Origin: Bacteroidales bacterium KHT7
GTDB lineage: Bacteria; Bacteroidota; Bacteroidia; Bacteroidales; Bacteroidaceae
NCBI GenBank assembly: GCA_900102385.1
Contig: FNBQ01000005.1
Span: forward strand, 99,322 to 163,321
Direction of reading: 5' to 3'
Length of the DNA stretch: 64,000 bases
Each line of letters opens with the position of its first letter. The stretch's first letter is position 1. A model generated the notes under the pieces. The model saw only the letters and a program-made list of their open reading frames with translations. It searched no databases and was not told the DNA's origin. A program made the translations under genes and the position numbers. Below are positions 37,401 through 45,240 of this stretch, piece after piece.

Positions 37401-38717
37401 ATGAAGATTATAAGATATGCTTTTCTTGCCGTTGCGATGCTCGTAGCCGGAAGCGCGTGGGCTCAGACGGCAGCACAGATAAACCTGCTGAAGAAGCAGG
37501 CGATGAAAGGAAACATCCAGTCGTGCGCCAAGTTGGCTGCCTATTATCGTGCCAATTGGATGCTCGACGATGCCGAGACTTATTACACCAAGCAGATAAT
37601 TCTTCTGAACAAGAAGAAGCAGAGCAACGAGGCAATGGCTGTGGCTCGTCTGCGCGAGCAGGTGCGAAAACTGCGCGACAATCTGCCAAACACATCGAAG
37701 GTGCAGTTTATCGACAGCGTGGTGGTTGACAAGGAGGCTTTCCTAAGCGAGATAAAGATGGACAAGGAGAACGGAACCATCGACTCGTATCAGCATTTCT
37801 TCAACGTAGCCGATTCTACCGGCGCGATGATTTTCCTTAACGGATTCGGAACAAAACTCACATATTCGTATCGCAACGAGGCCGGACATCTTCAGCTTTT
37901 CACCTGCGACAAGGCGGGTGATGGTTGGACAGAATCGCACATCTGCCGTGGACTTCAGGAAGATTGCGACATCAATTATCCGTTTGTAAATTCCGAAGGA
38001 ACAAAGATGTACTACTCGTCAAACAGTCGCGAAGGCATCGGAGGATACGACATTTACATGACTCGCGAGAACGGCGACGGTACGGGTTTTGTTGAGCCTG
38101 CCAACCTCGGTTATCCGTTCAATTCTGAGTTTAACGAATATCTTTATGTCGAAGACGACGTTAACCAACTTGGATGGCTCGTCAGCGACCGATATCAGCC
38201 CGAGGGAAAGGTGTGCATCTACATCTTCATTCCCGAAGGATTGCGAACTTCTTACGACTACAACGACCCTGATGAGCGCAAGCAGTGCCAGAAGGTGGCA
38301 ATGCTTCACAGTCTGAAGGATACTTGGACCGACAAGGACGCCGTTGATGAGGCTCTTGAGCGTCTCGCCTTCGTACGCAACCAGAGTGAGGCGGCGAAGA
38401 ACGTTGTTCCGAAGAAGGAATTCACCTTTGTGGTAGACGACGACCATGTTTACTATTATCTGTCCGACTTCAAGAGCCCTTCAGCTTACACGTCGGTAAA
38501 CAACTGGCTGGCTCGCAAGAAGCACTTTGAGGATATGAGTGCGAAACTCGAACAGCAGAGACTTGTCTACGCATCGTCGTCGGTTGCCGAGAGACAGCGC
38601 ATGGCAAATTCGCTTTATCAACTTGAAGAACAAGTTTTCGAACTCGAGGATTTGGTTAAGCAGGTAGAGAAGAATCTTCGCAAGGAAGAACTGTCGGCAC
38701 TTGGACTGCTCAGATAA
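37401..38717 (+). CDS. Secreted protein with PD40-like beta-propeller segments
   Basis: The ATG at 37401 gives a signal peptide (MKIIRYAFLAVAMLVAGSAWAQ) and 438 residues. Residues about 25-95 are helical and TPR-like (LLKKQAMKGNIQSCAKLAAYYRANW). The middle has WD40/PD40-like repeats (YPFVNSEGTKMYYSSNSREGIGGYDIYMTRE), as found in TolB-like and OmpA-associated proteins of Bacteroidota. The end is a predicted coiled coil (MANSLYQLEEQVFELEDLVKQVEKNL). No OmpA domain follows. An envelope scaffold or sensor is plausible; the specific function is unknown. It heads a likely three-gene operon. Confidence 0.75.
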   Translation: MKIIRYAFLAVAMLVAGSAWAQTAAQINLLKKQAMKGNIQSCAKLAAYYRANWMLDDAETYYTKQIILLNKKKQSNEAMAVARLREQVRKLRDNLPNTSKVQFIDSVVVDKEAFLSEIKMDKENGTIDSYQHFFNVADSTGAMIFLNGFGTKLTYSYRNEAGHLQLFTCDKAGDGWTESHICRGLQEDCDINYPFVNSEGTKMYYSSNSREGIGGYDIYMTRENGDGTGFVEPANLGYPFNSEFNEYLYVEDDVNQLGWLVSDRYQPEGKVCIYIFIPEGLRTSYDYNDPDERKQCQKVAMLHSLKDTWTDKDAVDEALERLAFVRNQSEAAKNVVPKKEFTFVVDDDHVYYYLSDFKSPSAYTSVNNWLARKKHFEDMSAKLEQQRLVYASSSVAERQRMANSLYQLEEQVFELEDLVKQVEKNLRKEELSALGLLR

Positions 38718-38735
38718 TTTTCAGGTACAGAAAGA

Positions 38736-39281
38736 ATGGACAATCAGGAATATCTTGACAAGTATGAAGATGCGCTGATGCAGAAGATAGCGCAGATGTG
38801 CGTGGCTATGCAAGTTGCCGACAAGGTTCTTGCATCATCGCCCGATATAGACAACCGATGGGAGCAGATTGCTCTGCCATACATGGGCGATGCCGTTAAG
38901 GAGTTCGAGAAATATCCTACCGTCTCGCTTGGCTGGGCAATGTACGTTGGAATGGCTGTGGCACATTGCTGGGATGCCGAGTGGGAGAAATATTCGGGCT
39001 GTCAAAATCTGTACGAGACGTTTCGCGACGTGCGCGGATTCGATTGTATGGACGAATACATCCGCGAGGATATCTTGCAGATGAAAGGCGAGGAGTATGA
39101 CCGTTGCGAGGAACTTGTGCGCATCTGCTCCGAGAAGTCTCTCGACATAATCCGTCACGAGCAGGTAGAGCCGGGAAGTCCGATGGCATTTCATGTGTAT
39201 GTACGCAGCATAAAGGTGCTTTATAAACTCGGTGCTGCCATCGAACTGAAGCGTCTTGGCTACAAAATGGAAAAACAATGA
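38736..39281 (+). CDS. Conserved hypothetical cytosolic protein
   Basis: A 181-residue, mostly helical protein without signal peptide or membrane segment. Features are an acidic N-terminus (MDNQEYLDKYEDALMQKIAQ), a glycine/aromatic stretch (YPTVSLGWAMYVGMAVAHCWD) and several Cys. I do not recognise a family. It lies 18 nt after the PD40 protein and overlaps the FKBP gene by four nucleotides (ATGA), so it is probably translationally coupled to it. Confidence 0.75.
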   Translation: MDNQEYLDKYEDALMQKIAQMCVAMQVADKVLASSPDIDNRWEQIALPYMGDAVKEFEKYPTVSLGWAMYVGMAVAHCWDAEWEKYSGCQNLYETFRDVRGFDCMDEYIREDILQMKGEEYDRCEELVRICSEKSLDIIRHEQVEPGSPMAFHVYVRSIKVLYKLGAAIELKRLGYKMEKQ

Positions 39282-39694
39282 ACGAAAGAGAAAAACGATA
39301 CAAAGAAGCCAATGCTCTTTTTCTTAAAACAAAGGAGGAAGAAGGCATCTATACAAAGCACCAGAGCGGAATGCTCTACCGCAAGATTAAGGAGGGGGCT
39401 GGCGGAACGGTCTTTCCGCGCACAAACAGCATTGTGTTTGTCCACTACACAGGTAAGTTGATTGACGGCAAGGTTATCGACACAACCGAAGACGGACATT
39501 CGTTGCCTGCCTGCTTTGTTGTTCGCGAACTGATAATGGGCTGGCAGATTGCTCTCACAAAGATGCGCGCTGGCGACCGCTTCGAGATAATCCTTCCGTA
39601 CGACCTTGGCTATGGCAAGAAACGGTGCGACGACATTCCCGGTTACTCAACACTCATTTTCGAACTTGAACTGATAAAAGTAGAACAGAGATAA
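39278..39694 (+). CDS. FKBP-type peptidyl-prolyl isomerase
   Basis: A 138-residue FKBP-domain protein. VFVHYTGKLIDGKVIDTT and the late FEIILPYDLGYGKK with YSTLIFELELI are diagnostic. No signal peptide is present, so it acts in the cytosol, unlike many Bacteroidota FKBPs. An N-terminal helix of about 25 residues precedes the domain. The active-site region is partly altered (the usual GWE motif reads GWQ), so activity could be weak. It overlaps the previous gene by 4 nt and is followed by a strong terminator. Confidence 0.88.
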   Translation: MNEREKRYKEANALFLKTKEEEGIYTKHQSGMLYRKIKEGAGGTVFPRTNSIVFVHYTGKLIDGKVIDTTEDGHSLPACFVVRELIMGWQIALTKMRAGDRFEIILPYDLGYGKKRCDDIPGYSTLIFELELIKVEQR

Positions 39695-39697
39695 AAG

Positions 39698-39732
39698 AAA
39701 AGTTCCTAATCGCTAAACGGTTAGGAACTTTT
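39698..39732. terminator. Bidirectional terminator, FKBP / threonine aldolase
   Basis: A perfect 12-bp stem (AAAAGTTCCTAA with TTAGGAACTTTT), an 11-nt loop, and a T tract on one side matched by A on the other, between convergent genes. Confidence 0.85.
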
Positions 39733-39740
39733 TTATGCTT

Positions 39741-40763
39741 TTACAACTCTGCGATAAGTTGCTCAACTGCCTCTTGCTTTGTTGCCCAGCTTGTTACGAA
39801 GCGCACGGTTGAATGTGTCTTGCCTCGTGTGCCCCAAATCTCGAATGTAGATGTCTGCATCAGCCTGTCAATCACCTCGTTTTGTAGGGTGAAGAACTGC
39901 TGGTTGGTAGGAGAGTCGATGAACGGCTTGTAGCCTTTCGCCTCGAAACCTTTCTTCAGAATCATTGCCATGTCGATGGCGTGAGCCGATATCTTGTGGT
40001 AGAGATTGTCGGTAAACAGTGTTGCAAACTGAATGCCGAGCAGTCTTCCCTTGGCGAGCAATGCTCCGTGCTGCTTTATTAGTGGGAAGAAGTGCTTGAG
40101 TAAGCCCTTGCGAGCCACCACGCACTCGCCAAACAGCGCACCGACCTTTGTTCCGCCGATGTAGAAGATGTCGCAGAGGTCTTTCATGTCCTTCAGCGTG
40201 ATGTCAGCCTCAGGACAAGCCAAGCCGTAGCCAAGTCGTGCGCCGTCGATGTAAAGCGGAATGTCGTGCTTCTGGCAGATGCCGTGCAGCTTAGTTAGCT
40301 CTTCTTTAGAATAGATTGTTCCGTACTCGGTTGGAAAACTAATGTACAGCATTCCCGGAGCAACCATGTGCTCGTATGTCTCGTCGGCATAGAAGTTTGT
40401 TATGAAGTCCTCAACCTCATCGGCATCTACCTTTCCGTCGTGCGATGGCAGAGTAAGAACCTTGTGTCCGCACGATTCTATTGCGCCCGATTCGTGTGCA
40501 TTGATGTGTGCCGTTGTGGCAGCCAATACACCCTCGTGACGTGCCAGCAAGCCGTCAATCACGGTAGAGTTTGTCTGCGTTCCGCCCACCAATAAATGAA
40601 CGTCGAGTTCATCGCTTCCGCAAGCCTCTCTGATTAGTTGCTTTGCCTTTGCCGTGTAGTCGTCGCTTCCGTATCCGGTGGTTTGCTCAAGGTTTGTCTC
40701 GAGCAAGCGCTGCATCACAAGCGGATGTGCACCTTCCATGTAGTCGCTGTCGAAATGTTTCAT
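39741..40763 (-). CDS. Low-specificity threonine aldolase-type PLP enzyme
   Basis: A 340-residue fold-type I PLP enzyme of the beta-eliminating lyase/threonine aldolase group. It has YGSDDYTAKAKQLIREACG, HLLVGGTQTNSTV, the cofactor aspartate region LYIDGARLGYGL and the PLP lysine in YIGGTKVGALFGE. It splits threonine or allo-threonine to glycine and acetaldehyde in the cytosol. It is downstream of the cupin gene with a 32-nt gap and is probably cotranscribed with it. Confidence 0.9.
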   Translation of the reverse strand: MKHFDSDYMEGAHPLVMQRLLETNLEQTTGYGSDDYTAKAKQLIREACGSDELDVHLLVGGTQTNSTVIDGLLARHEGVLAATTAHINAHESGAIESCGHKVLTLPSHDGKVDADEVEDFITNFYADETYEHMVAPGMLYISFPTEYGTIYSKEELTKLHGICQKHDIPLYIDGARLGYGLACPEADITLKDMKDLCDIFYIGGTKVGALFGECVVARKGLLKHFFPLIKQHGALLAKGRLLGIQFATLFTDNLYHKISAHAIDMAMILKKGFEAKGYKPFIDSPTNQQFFTLQNEVIDRLMQTSTFEIWGTRGKTHSTVRFVTSWATKQEAVEQLIAEL

Positions 40764-40795
40764 TTCTTTTACGTTTAATTTTTTGTTTGTTTATC

Positions 40796-41149
40796 TCATT
40801 TTTGTGGATTTTTCCAATCGAGGGCAATGCCGATGCACATACATCTGCTCGTCTTTTCGAACTTGATGGAGTGCGACGTTTTGGCAGGAACGTAGATGTA
40901 ATCACCCTTGGTGAATGGCACTTTCTCGTCGTTTATCGTGAAGAATCCTTCGCCTTCTTCCCAATAAAAATGCTCGTCGAGAGTGGGATGGACGTGCTCC
41001 TCGCACACATCGCCTGCGTTGAACGTGGCAACGCTAATCTGTCTGCAAGGCGTGTCGAAATCCTGATAGTTGAACAATACCTTCTTCGTTCCGCTGTCGT
41101 GGTTAAGTGGCTGTGTCTTAATATCGTCAATGCTTCTCTTAAAACTCAT
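40796..41149 (-). CDS. Small cupin-domain protein
   Basis: A 117-residue single cupin. The first metal motif is EEHVHPTLDEHFYWEEGEG and the second is GDYIYVPAKTSHSIKF, with three His and a Glu in the usual metal-binding places. Small cupins of this type bind sugars or small acids or act as isomerases or dioxygenases; nothing here decides which. It is encoded upstream of the threonine aldolase. Confidence 0.85.
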   Translation of the reverse strand: MSFKRSIDDIKTQPLNHDSGTKKVLFNYQDFDTPCRQISVATFNAGDVCEEHVHPTLDEHFYWEEGEGFFTINDEKVPFTKGDYIYVPAKTSHSIKFEKTSRCMCIGIALDWKNPQK

Positions 41150-41174
41150 TTTCTGTGCTTGAATTTAGTGGTGA

Positions 41175-41182
41175 CAAAAGTA
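41175..41182 (-). promoter_or_regulatory. -7 element of the cupin/threonine aldolase pair
   Basis: Minus-strand TACTTTTG fits TAnnTTTG, about 26 nt before the cupin ATG. The -33 region is not clear. Confidence 0.5.
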
Positions 41183-41286
41183 CAAAGTTTTTTCGGAATG
41201 AACGGTCTTTTGGCAAGCAAAACTTTGCGGAGGGAAATCTTGGAAATTCTTAATTGTTTGTTTGCGAAAAGAAAATGCGCTTATTC

Positions 41287-41317
41287 ATTGTTGTAAAAGT
41301 ATTTTTGAGTAGCTTTG
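41287..41317 (+). promoter_or_regulatory. Promoter of the small lipoprotein gene
   Basis: ATTG at 41287-41290, a 19-nt spacer and TAGCTTTG at 41310-41317, about 30 nt before the ATG. Confidence 0.65.
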
Positions 41318-41345
41318 CGGCGTTTTTTTTATGATTTTGATTTAA

Positions 41346-41672
41346 ATGCCTAAGGATAAAATAGCCTTTATTCTGTGTCTGTTTCTGTTTTGTGGCTGTT
41401 TCCCAAGTTTCAAGCCCCACAATGAAGAATGTAAGCATATTGATATTGAGGACGGTAAATTCGTGTTGATTCATGAAATCGGTAATCTTGACCAAGATTT
41501 TCCGTCGTCTGTCTATTTCGTGAACAATGATGACTCCGTCTTGATTTATAAAGGATACGCCGTGAAAGATATAAGTCTGAAAGCCGATACGCTTGTCGTA
41601 AATGCCAGTGGCGACTCGCTTTTTTCTTGTCCCCAAGTAGAATCTTACGGACTGAAAGTGATTGATGAGTAA
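41346..41672 (+). CDS. Small predicted lipoprotein
   Basis: A 108-residue protein with a short signal and lipobox-like cysteines (MPKDKIAFILCLFLFCGC). The mature part is small and beta-rich in appearance (SSVYFVNNDDSVLIYKGYAVKDISL). I recognise no family. It has its own promoter and a strong terminator, so it is a real single-gene unit. Function unknown. Confidence 0.75.
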   Translation: MPKDKIAFILCLFLFCGCFPSFKPHNEECKHIDIEDGKFVLIHEIGNLDQDFPSSVYFVNNDDSVLIYKGYAVKDISLKADTLVVNASGDSLFSCPQVESYGLKVIDE

Positions 41673-41699
41673 CAAAGAGATTAATCTCGTTCAGAACAG

Positions 41700-41742
41700 A
41701 TAAAGCCTTCTGTAAAAAACGGTAATTTACAGAAGGCTTTAT
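41700..41742. terminator. Bidirectional terminator, lipoprotein / AstE operon
   Basis: A perfect 16-bp stem (ATAAAGCCTTCTGTAA with TTACAGAAGGCTTTAT) and an 11-nt loop between convergent genes. Confidence 0.85.
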
Positions 41743-41746
41743 TCGT

Positions 41747-42682
41747 TTACAAATCTATTGCGTGAATCTTGAACAACAGGGCGTTTTGCAGCACCACGGG
41801 GCGGTTGTGGGCGAAGAAGACCGTACCTTCGACCGTCGATTTCACGTCGCTTAGAATCTGTCCATTGTACGGGTGAATGATGTTTGCCAACGATTGCCCA
41901 CGATGCACGCGACTTCCTGCACTTACTTGCCTAAGCAGTATTCCGGCATGTTGCGCCTTGATGTGCATGAGCGTCGACTCGTCGATGGCTTCCGACTCGA
42001 AGGCTGCGCCGCCAAAGTGGGTGGCGATGATGTTGGTGCGGCTCATCATGCGCAGGATGGCATCTACATTCTCGTTTCCCGCTGCCTGGTCAACCTGAGT
42101 CGTTTTTCCGGCATAGACCGAGAAGGCTTTGGTGTTCCACAGTTGCCAGTTGTAGTTGAGCAGCGTCGTGTCGAACGGGCGCGGCTTGTAGGTCGTTACA
42201 TAGCGCATTCCGAACAGGCGCGCCGTGGCGACATCTTCGTAGCCGGTTTTCAGCATCCTGACGTGCGGAATAAAATCGCCCGGCACATAGTAGCTTGCCA
42301 GTTGTATGCCATACTCAAATCCTTTAAGCGCATCGAAGACGGCGGCGGCTATGCGTTGCGTCGTCTCGCCATTTTCGTAACCTGGAAACATTCGGTTTAT
42401 GTCGGTGTTGTCCATCGCCCAGAAACGTCGGCTCACGTTCATCGAAAAAGGGTTGCACGACGGTATGACCAATATGCTTTTTCCCTTCACAATGCCGCCT
42501 TGCCGCTCGATGGCTGTCAGACGGTTTACAAGTTGGGCACAGATGTATTGCTGCTGCACCTCGTCGCCCCTCATCGCTCCCACAATGGCAATCGTCTTTG
42601 CCCCTTCGCCAAAGCGGTATCCACGGATGCGGAAGTTATCGCGGTACGACGATGTCATCTCAAATATTGTTTCTTCTCTCAT
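41747..42682 (-). CDS. AstE-like M14 peptidase paralogue lacking catalytic residues
   Basis: A 311-residue protein of the succinylglutamate desuccinylase/aspartoacylase group of M14 peptidases, with the C-terminal beta domain (GQILSDVKSTVEGTVFFAHNRPVV). Compared with its neighbour, the zinc ligand His of GTHGDE is replaced by R38 (GAMRGDE), the second His of DIHSS by A129 (QLASY), and the catalytic Glu of VVEMG by Tyr (SVYAG). It is therefore probably not a peptidase and may be a regulatory or binding partner of the active copy. Last gene of the ATP-grasp operon, overlapping the active copy by 4 nt. Confidence 0.85.
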   Translation of the reverse strand: MREETIFEMTSSYRDNFRIRGYRFGEGAKTIAIVGAMRGDEVQQQYICAQLVNRLTAIERQGGIVKGKSILVIPSCNPFSMNVSRRFWAMDNTDINRMFPGYENGETTQRIAAAVFDALKGFEYGIQLASYYVPGDFIPHVRMLKTGYEDVATARLFGMRYVTTYKPRPFDTTLLNYNWQLWNTKAFSVYAGKTTQVDQAAGNENVDAILRMMSRTNIIATHFGGAAFESEAIDESTLMHIKAQHAGILLRQVSAGSRVHRGQSLANIIHPYNGQILSDVKSTVEGTVFFAHNRPVVLQNALLFKIHAIDL

Positions 42683-43611
42683 ACTTCTTCAGAATTAAAG
42701 ATTCGTGCCATCAGCGAGCCTTCATAGACGATAGGGTAGGCTCGGATGGTAAACAGATATCCGTTGACCGGCGACTTTACCGTGCTGAGCACCTTGCCGC
42801 GCAGAGGGTCAACAATTTGTCCGATGGTCTGTCCTTCGGTCACGTTGGTGCCGCATGTCATCTCGGTGAGGAATACGCCCGATGTCTCGGCATTCAGAAA
42901 CGTCACGCGGTCGCCCTTGCAGACGATGGGGCTTGGCACATCGTCCAGAACATCGCCTCGCCACATGCCCATGTGCTGCATCAGGTTCAGTATGCCACCG
43001 ACCAGCCGTTGGCACATCTTGTGGTTGATGCGCTGGCCTACGCCCATCTCGACCACCAGACACGGCGTTCCGGTGCTGTTGAGCGAGTGTGCCAGCGTGG
43101 CCTCGAGCACCGTCGCGGCTTCGTGAACCCACACAAAGTCCATGCCCAGATGCTCGGCAAAGGGCACAAGCCATTCGGCATCCTGCACGTTGATGCGAAC
43201 CTGCGGCGTCTCGCGCAGGAATAGGTTGCTTGAGTGTATGTCGATGACCATGTCGGCCCCCTTGATGTCTTCGATGATGGCATGCGCCGTCTGCTCTGCC
43301 ATTGTGCCGTGCGGGTCGCCGGGGAAGATGCGGTTCATGTCGAGGTCGAAGTTAGGGATGCCGCGCTGTATGGTGTCGATGCCCAACGGATTGAGGGCCG
43401 GGAAGATTTCGAGTGTTCCGTTGAGCGAGTCCAGATGTCCGCCAACGATGCGCGCCAGCTCGTAGCACACCATCTGCCCCTCCAGCTCGTCGCCGTGAGT
43501 GCCTGTGACGACGCAGAACCGCAGCCCGTCCTTGCCGTTGTGTATCACGTTTTTGCGGATGCAGAACTGCTCGTCGATGGGCAGCTCTGTCGATACTATA
43601 GTCTTAATCAT
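42679..43611 (-). CDS. AstE-like M14 zinc peptidase, catalytically intact
   Basis: A 310-residue protein of the AstE/aspartoacylase group. Zinc ligands are H39 and E42 in GTHGDE and H126 in DIHSSN; the general acid/base is E188 in VVEMGVG. The C-terminal beta domain (GKVLSTVKSPVNGYLFTIRAYP) covers the active site in this family. Relatives remove acyl groups or single C-terminal residues from small molecules. It overlaps the transglutaminase-like gene and the inactive paralogue by 4 nt each, so all are made from one transcript. The natural substrate is probably the product of the ATP-grasp enzyme encoded in the same operon. Confidence 0.88.
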   Translation of the reverse strand: MIKTIVSTELPIDEQFCIRKNVIHNGKDGLRFCVVTGTHGDELEGQMVCYELARIVGGHLDSLNGTLEIFPALNPLGIDTIQRGIPNFDLDMNRIFPGDPHGTMAEQTAHAIIEDIKGADMVIDIHSSNLFLRETPQVRINVQDAEWLVPFAEHLGMDFVWVHEAATVLEATLAHSLNSTGTPCLVVEMGVGQRINHKMCQRLVGGILNLMQHMGMWRGDVLDDVPSPIVCKGDRVTFLNAETSGVFLTEMTCGTNVTEGQTIGQIVDPLRGKVLSTVKSPVNGYLFTIRAYPIVYEGSLMARIFNSEEV

Positions 43612-44381
43612 AGTTCTTGTAGTGTTACGTTGATTTGTGTCTGTTGCACGGCCTGTCCGCAGAACATTCCGCGGCTCACGGGGCAGTCTGCTGAGTCGCG
43701 TCCGTGCGCCAGTTTAACGTAGCCCTGCTGAATCAGTTCGCAGTCGTGCGTAGGGTCGAAGCCTTGCCATACGTAGCCGTCTAACACCTCGACCCAAGCG
43801 TGCGTCTGCCCCGTGCCTTCGAGGAATCCGTTCACGTAGCGCGCTGGAATGTCGTTGGCGCGGCAGAAGGCAATCATCAGATGGGCATAGTCCTGACACA
43901 CACCGCACTGTCTGGCAAACACTTCGCTCGCCGGCGTATCAACCGTGGTGGTTTCTGGCTGATATTTCATCATCTTGTATACGCGGTGGCATAGTTCTTC
44001 GGCCTTTTCTATGGTTGTCATGCTAGGGTCGGTTACTGCCGCAGCCTTCATCGCCTCGTTTATTCCAGTCAGTCGCGACGGCTGGCGGTAGAGAAAGATG
44101 TTTCCGCCGCATTGCTTCTGCAAGTATGTTTCTGTTGCTACGATTCCGGTGCTGACGTAGGCGAAAACCGTTTGTGGCTTTCTTGTGCTGCCGAAGAGGA
44201 TGCGGTTGCCGAAGGCGTCGGTGCCCGTAGAAAGAGCGTAGTCGGGCGATGCCACAACGTGTTCCTGCTCGATTGTCTGAAAATCGTTTACGGCAGGTTG
44301 GCATCGCAGCATCACGGTGTGTCTCGATACTGCTTCGCTGAATGTCACGATGGTCTGATAGTTGTACAGATATCGTTTCAT
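43608..44381 (-). CDS. Transglutaminase-like (papain-fold) protein
   Basis: A 257-residue protein of the bacterial transglutaminase-like group. An N-terminal beta domain (MKRYLYNYQTIVTFSEAVS) is followed by the core with the catalytic triad Cys in ARQCGVCQDYAH, His in GQTHAWVEVLDG and Asp in QGFDPTHD. No signal peptide is seen. In the family such proteins are mostly thought to be proteases or peptide-modifying enzymes, not crosslinkers. It lies between the alpha-E gene (3-nt gap) and the active AstE-like gene (4-nt overlap). Confidence 0.9.
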   Translation of the reverse strand: MKRYLYNYQTIVTFSEAVSRHTVMLRCQPAVNDFQTIEQEHVVASPDYALSTGTDAFGNRILFGSTRKPQTVFAYVSTGIVATETYLQKQCGGNIFLYRQPSRLTGINEAMKAAAVTDPSMTTIEKAEELCHRVYKMMKYQPETTTVDTPASEVFARQCGVCQDYAHLMIAFCRANDIPARYVNGFLEGTGQTHAWVEVLDGYVWQGFDPTHDCELIQQGYVKLAHGRDSADCPVSRGMFCGQAVQQTQINVTLQEL

Positions 44382-44384
44382 CGT

Positions 44385-45083
44385 TTAAATCTTGGTCAGT
44401 TGGTTAAGCAGAGACAGCAGACTGTTTTTGTATTCTGTGTCGGCCGATTTTGTCCGTCTGCTTGCAATCAGCTCGTCCAGCTGACTCTCGATGTCTTCGT
44501 TAAGCAGACCGGGCATGTGGCGAAGGTAACGCTTCAGCGAGTCGTATGCCAGAGCTATGCGCTCATGGTCGTAGTCGAACCGCAGCAGCATGTCCAGGTT
44601 CTCCACGTTGCGTCCCATCATCATGATGTAGAGAGCCTCGTGGTTGTGCAGACGCTGTTCTGCTGCGCCCCAGAAGGCGAGCGACCAGTCTATCACTGGT
44701 TGCAGATTGCAGAGGTTCATCTCCTGCTTATTACGACATTCTTTCAGCAGAGCCACGCTCATTTCGAGGTAGCCGAGAGTTTCCGACATTATCTCCTCGC
44801 GCAGCAGAATGGCGTTGTCCATCGCCCTTGTCTGTGCCGACATTATTGAGGATGGATTCGTTTCGTCGTACATCATGCCAACGGTAAACTCGTCGTTAGT
44901 CTGATAGTTGCCCGTCGAATCGAGCTTCTGCCAGATAGGCAGATAGTCATTCCGTTCACCGTCAATCATTTTGTCGCAGCATTTGCTCAACTGATGCAGC
45001 GTAATGTAAACGCGTTCTTCGTAACGTCCCAGCCAAAACAGATTGTTGGCCTTGTGTGCCGATATTATTGTGCTTTTAACCAT
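44385..45083 (-). CDS. Alpha-E domain protein (DUF403)
   Basis: A 232-residue all-helical protein. It starts MVKSTIISAHKANNLFWLGRYEERV and contains RNVENLDMLLRFDYDHERIA, features of the alpha-E (DUF403) family. This family is almost always encoded next to circularly permuted ATP-grasp enzymes and transglutaminase-like proteins, as here, and is thought to help that ligase. Biochemical role not established. Its start is 150 nt after the ATP-grasp stop. Confidence 0.9.
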   Translation of the reverse strand: MVKSTIISAHKANNLFWLGRYEERVYITLHQLSKCCDKMIDGERNDYLPIWQKLDSTGNYQTNDEFTVGMMYDETNPSSIMSAQTRAMDNAILLREEIMSETLGYLEMSVALLKECRNKQEMNLCNLQPVIDWSLAFWGAAEQRLHNHEALYIMMMGRNVENLDMLLRFDYDHERIALAYDSLKRYLRHMPGLLNEDIESQLDELIASRRTKSADTEYKNSLLSLLNQLTKI

Positions 45084-45160
45084 ATTCTTAAAATTATAAT
45101 GAAGGGTTATTAAAGTAAAGAGGATATTTTTTTCAAACCCTCGTCTTTTTAATTAATTAT

Positions 45161-45240
45161 GAAGGCAATTATGAATTTTGAATTCAGTTTTTTCAATTTT
45201 CAATTAAAATTGTGAATTGTCAATTATGAACTGTCAATTC
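45161..45240. repeat. AATTG-type low-complexity repeat between operon genes
   Basis: Repeated AATT/CAATT units (for example TCAATTTTCAATT, GTGAATTGTCAATT) fill half of the 150-nt gap between the alpha-E and ATP-grasp genes. The repeat reaches into the end of the ATP-grasp gene and supplies its TGA stop. Confidence 0.7.
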
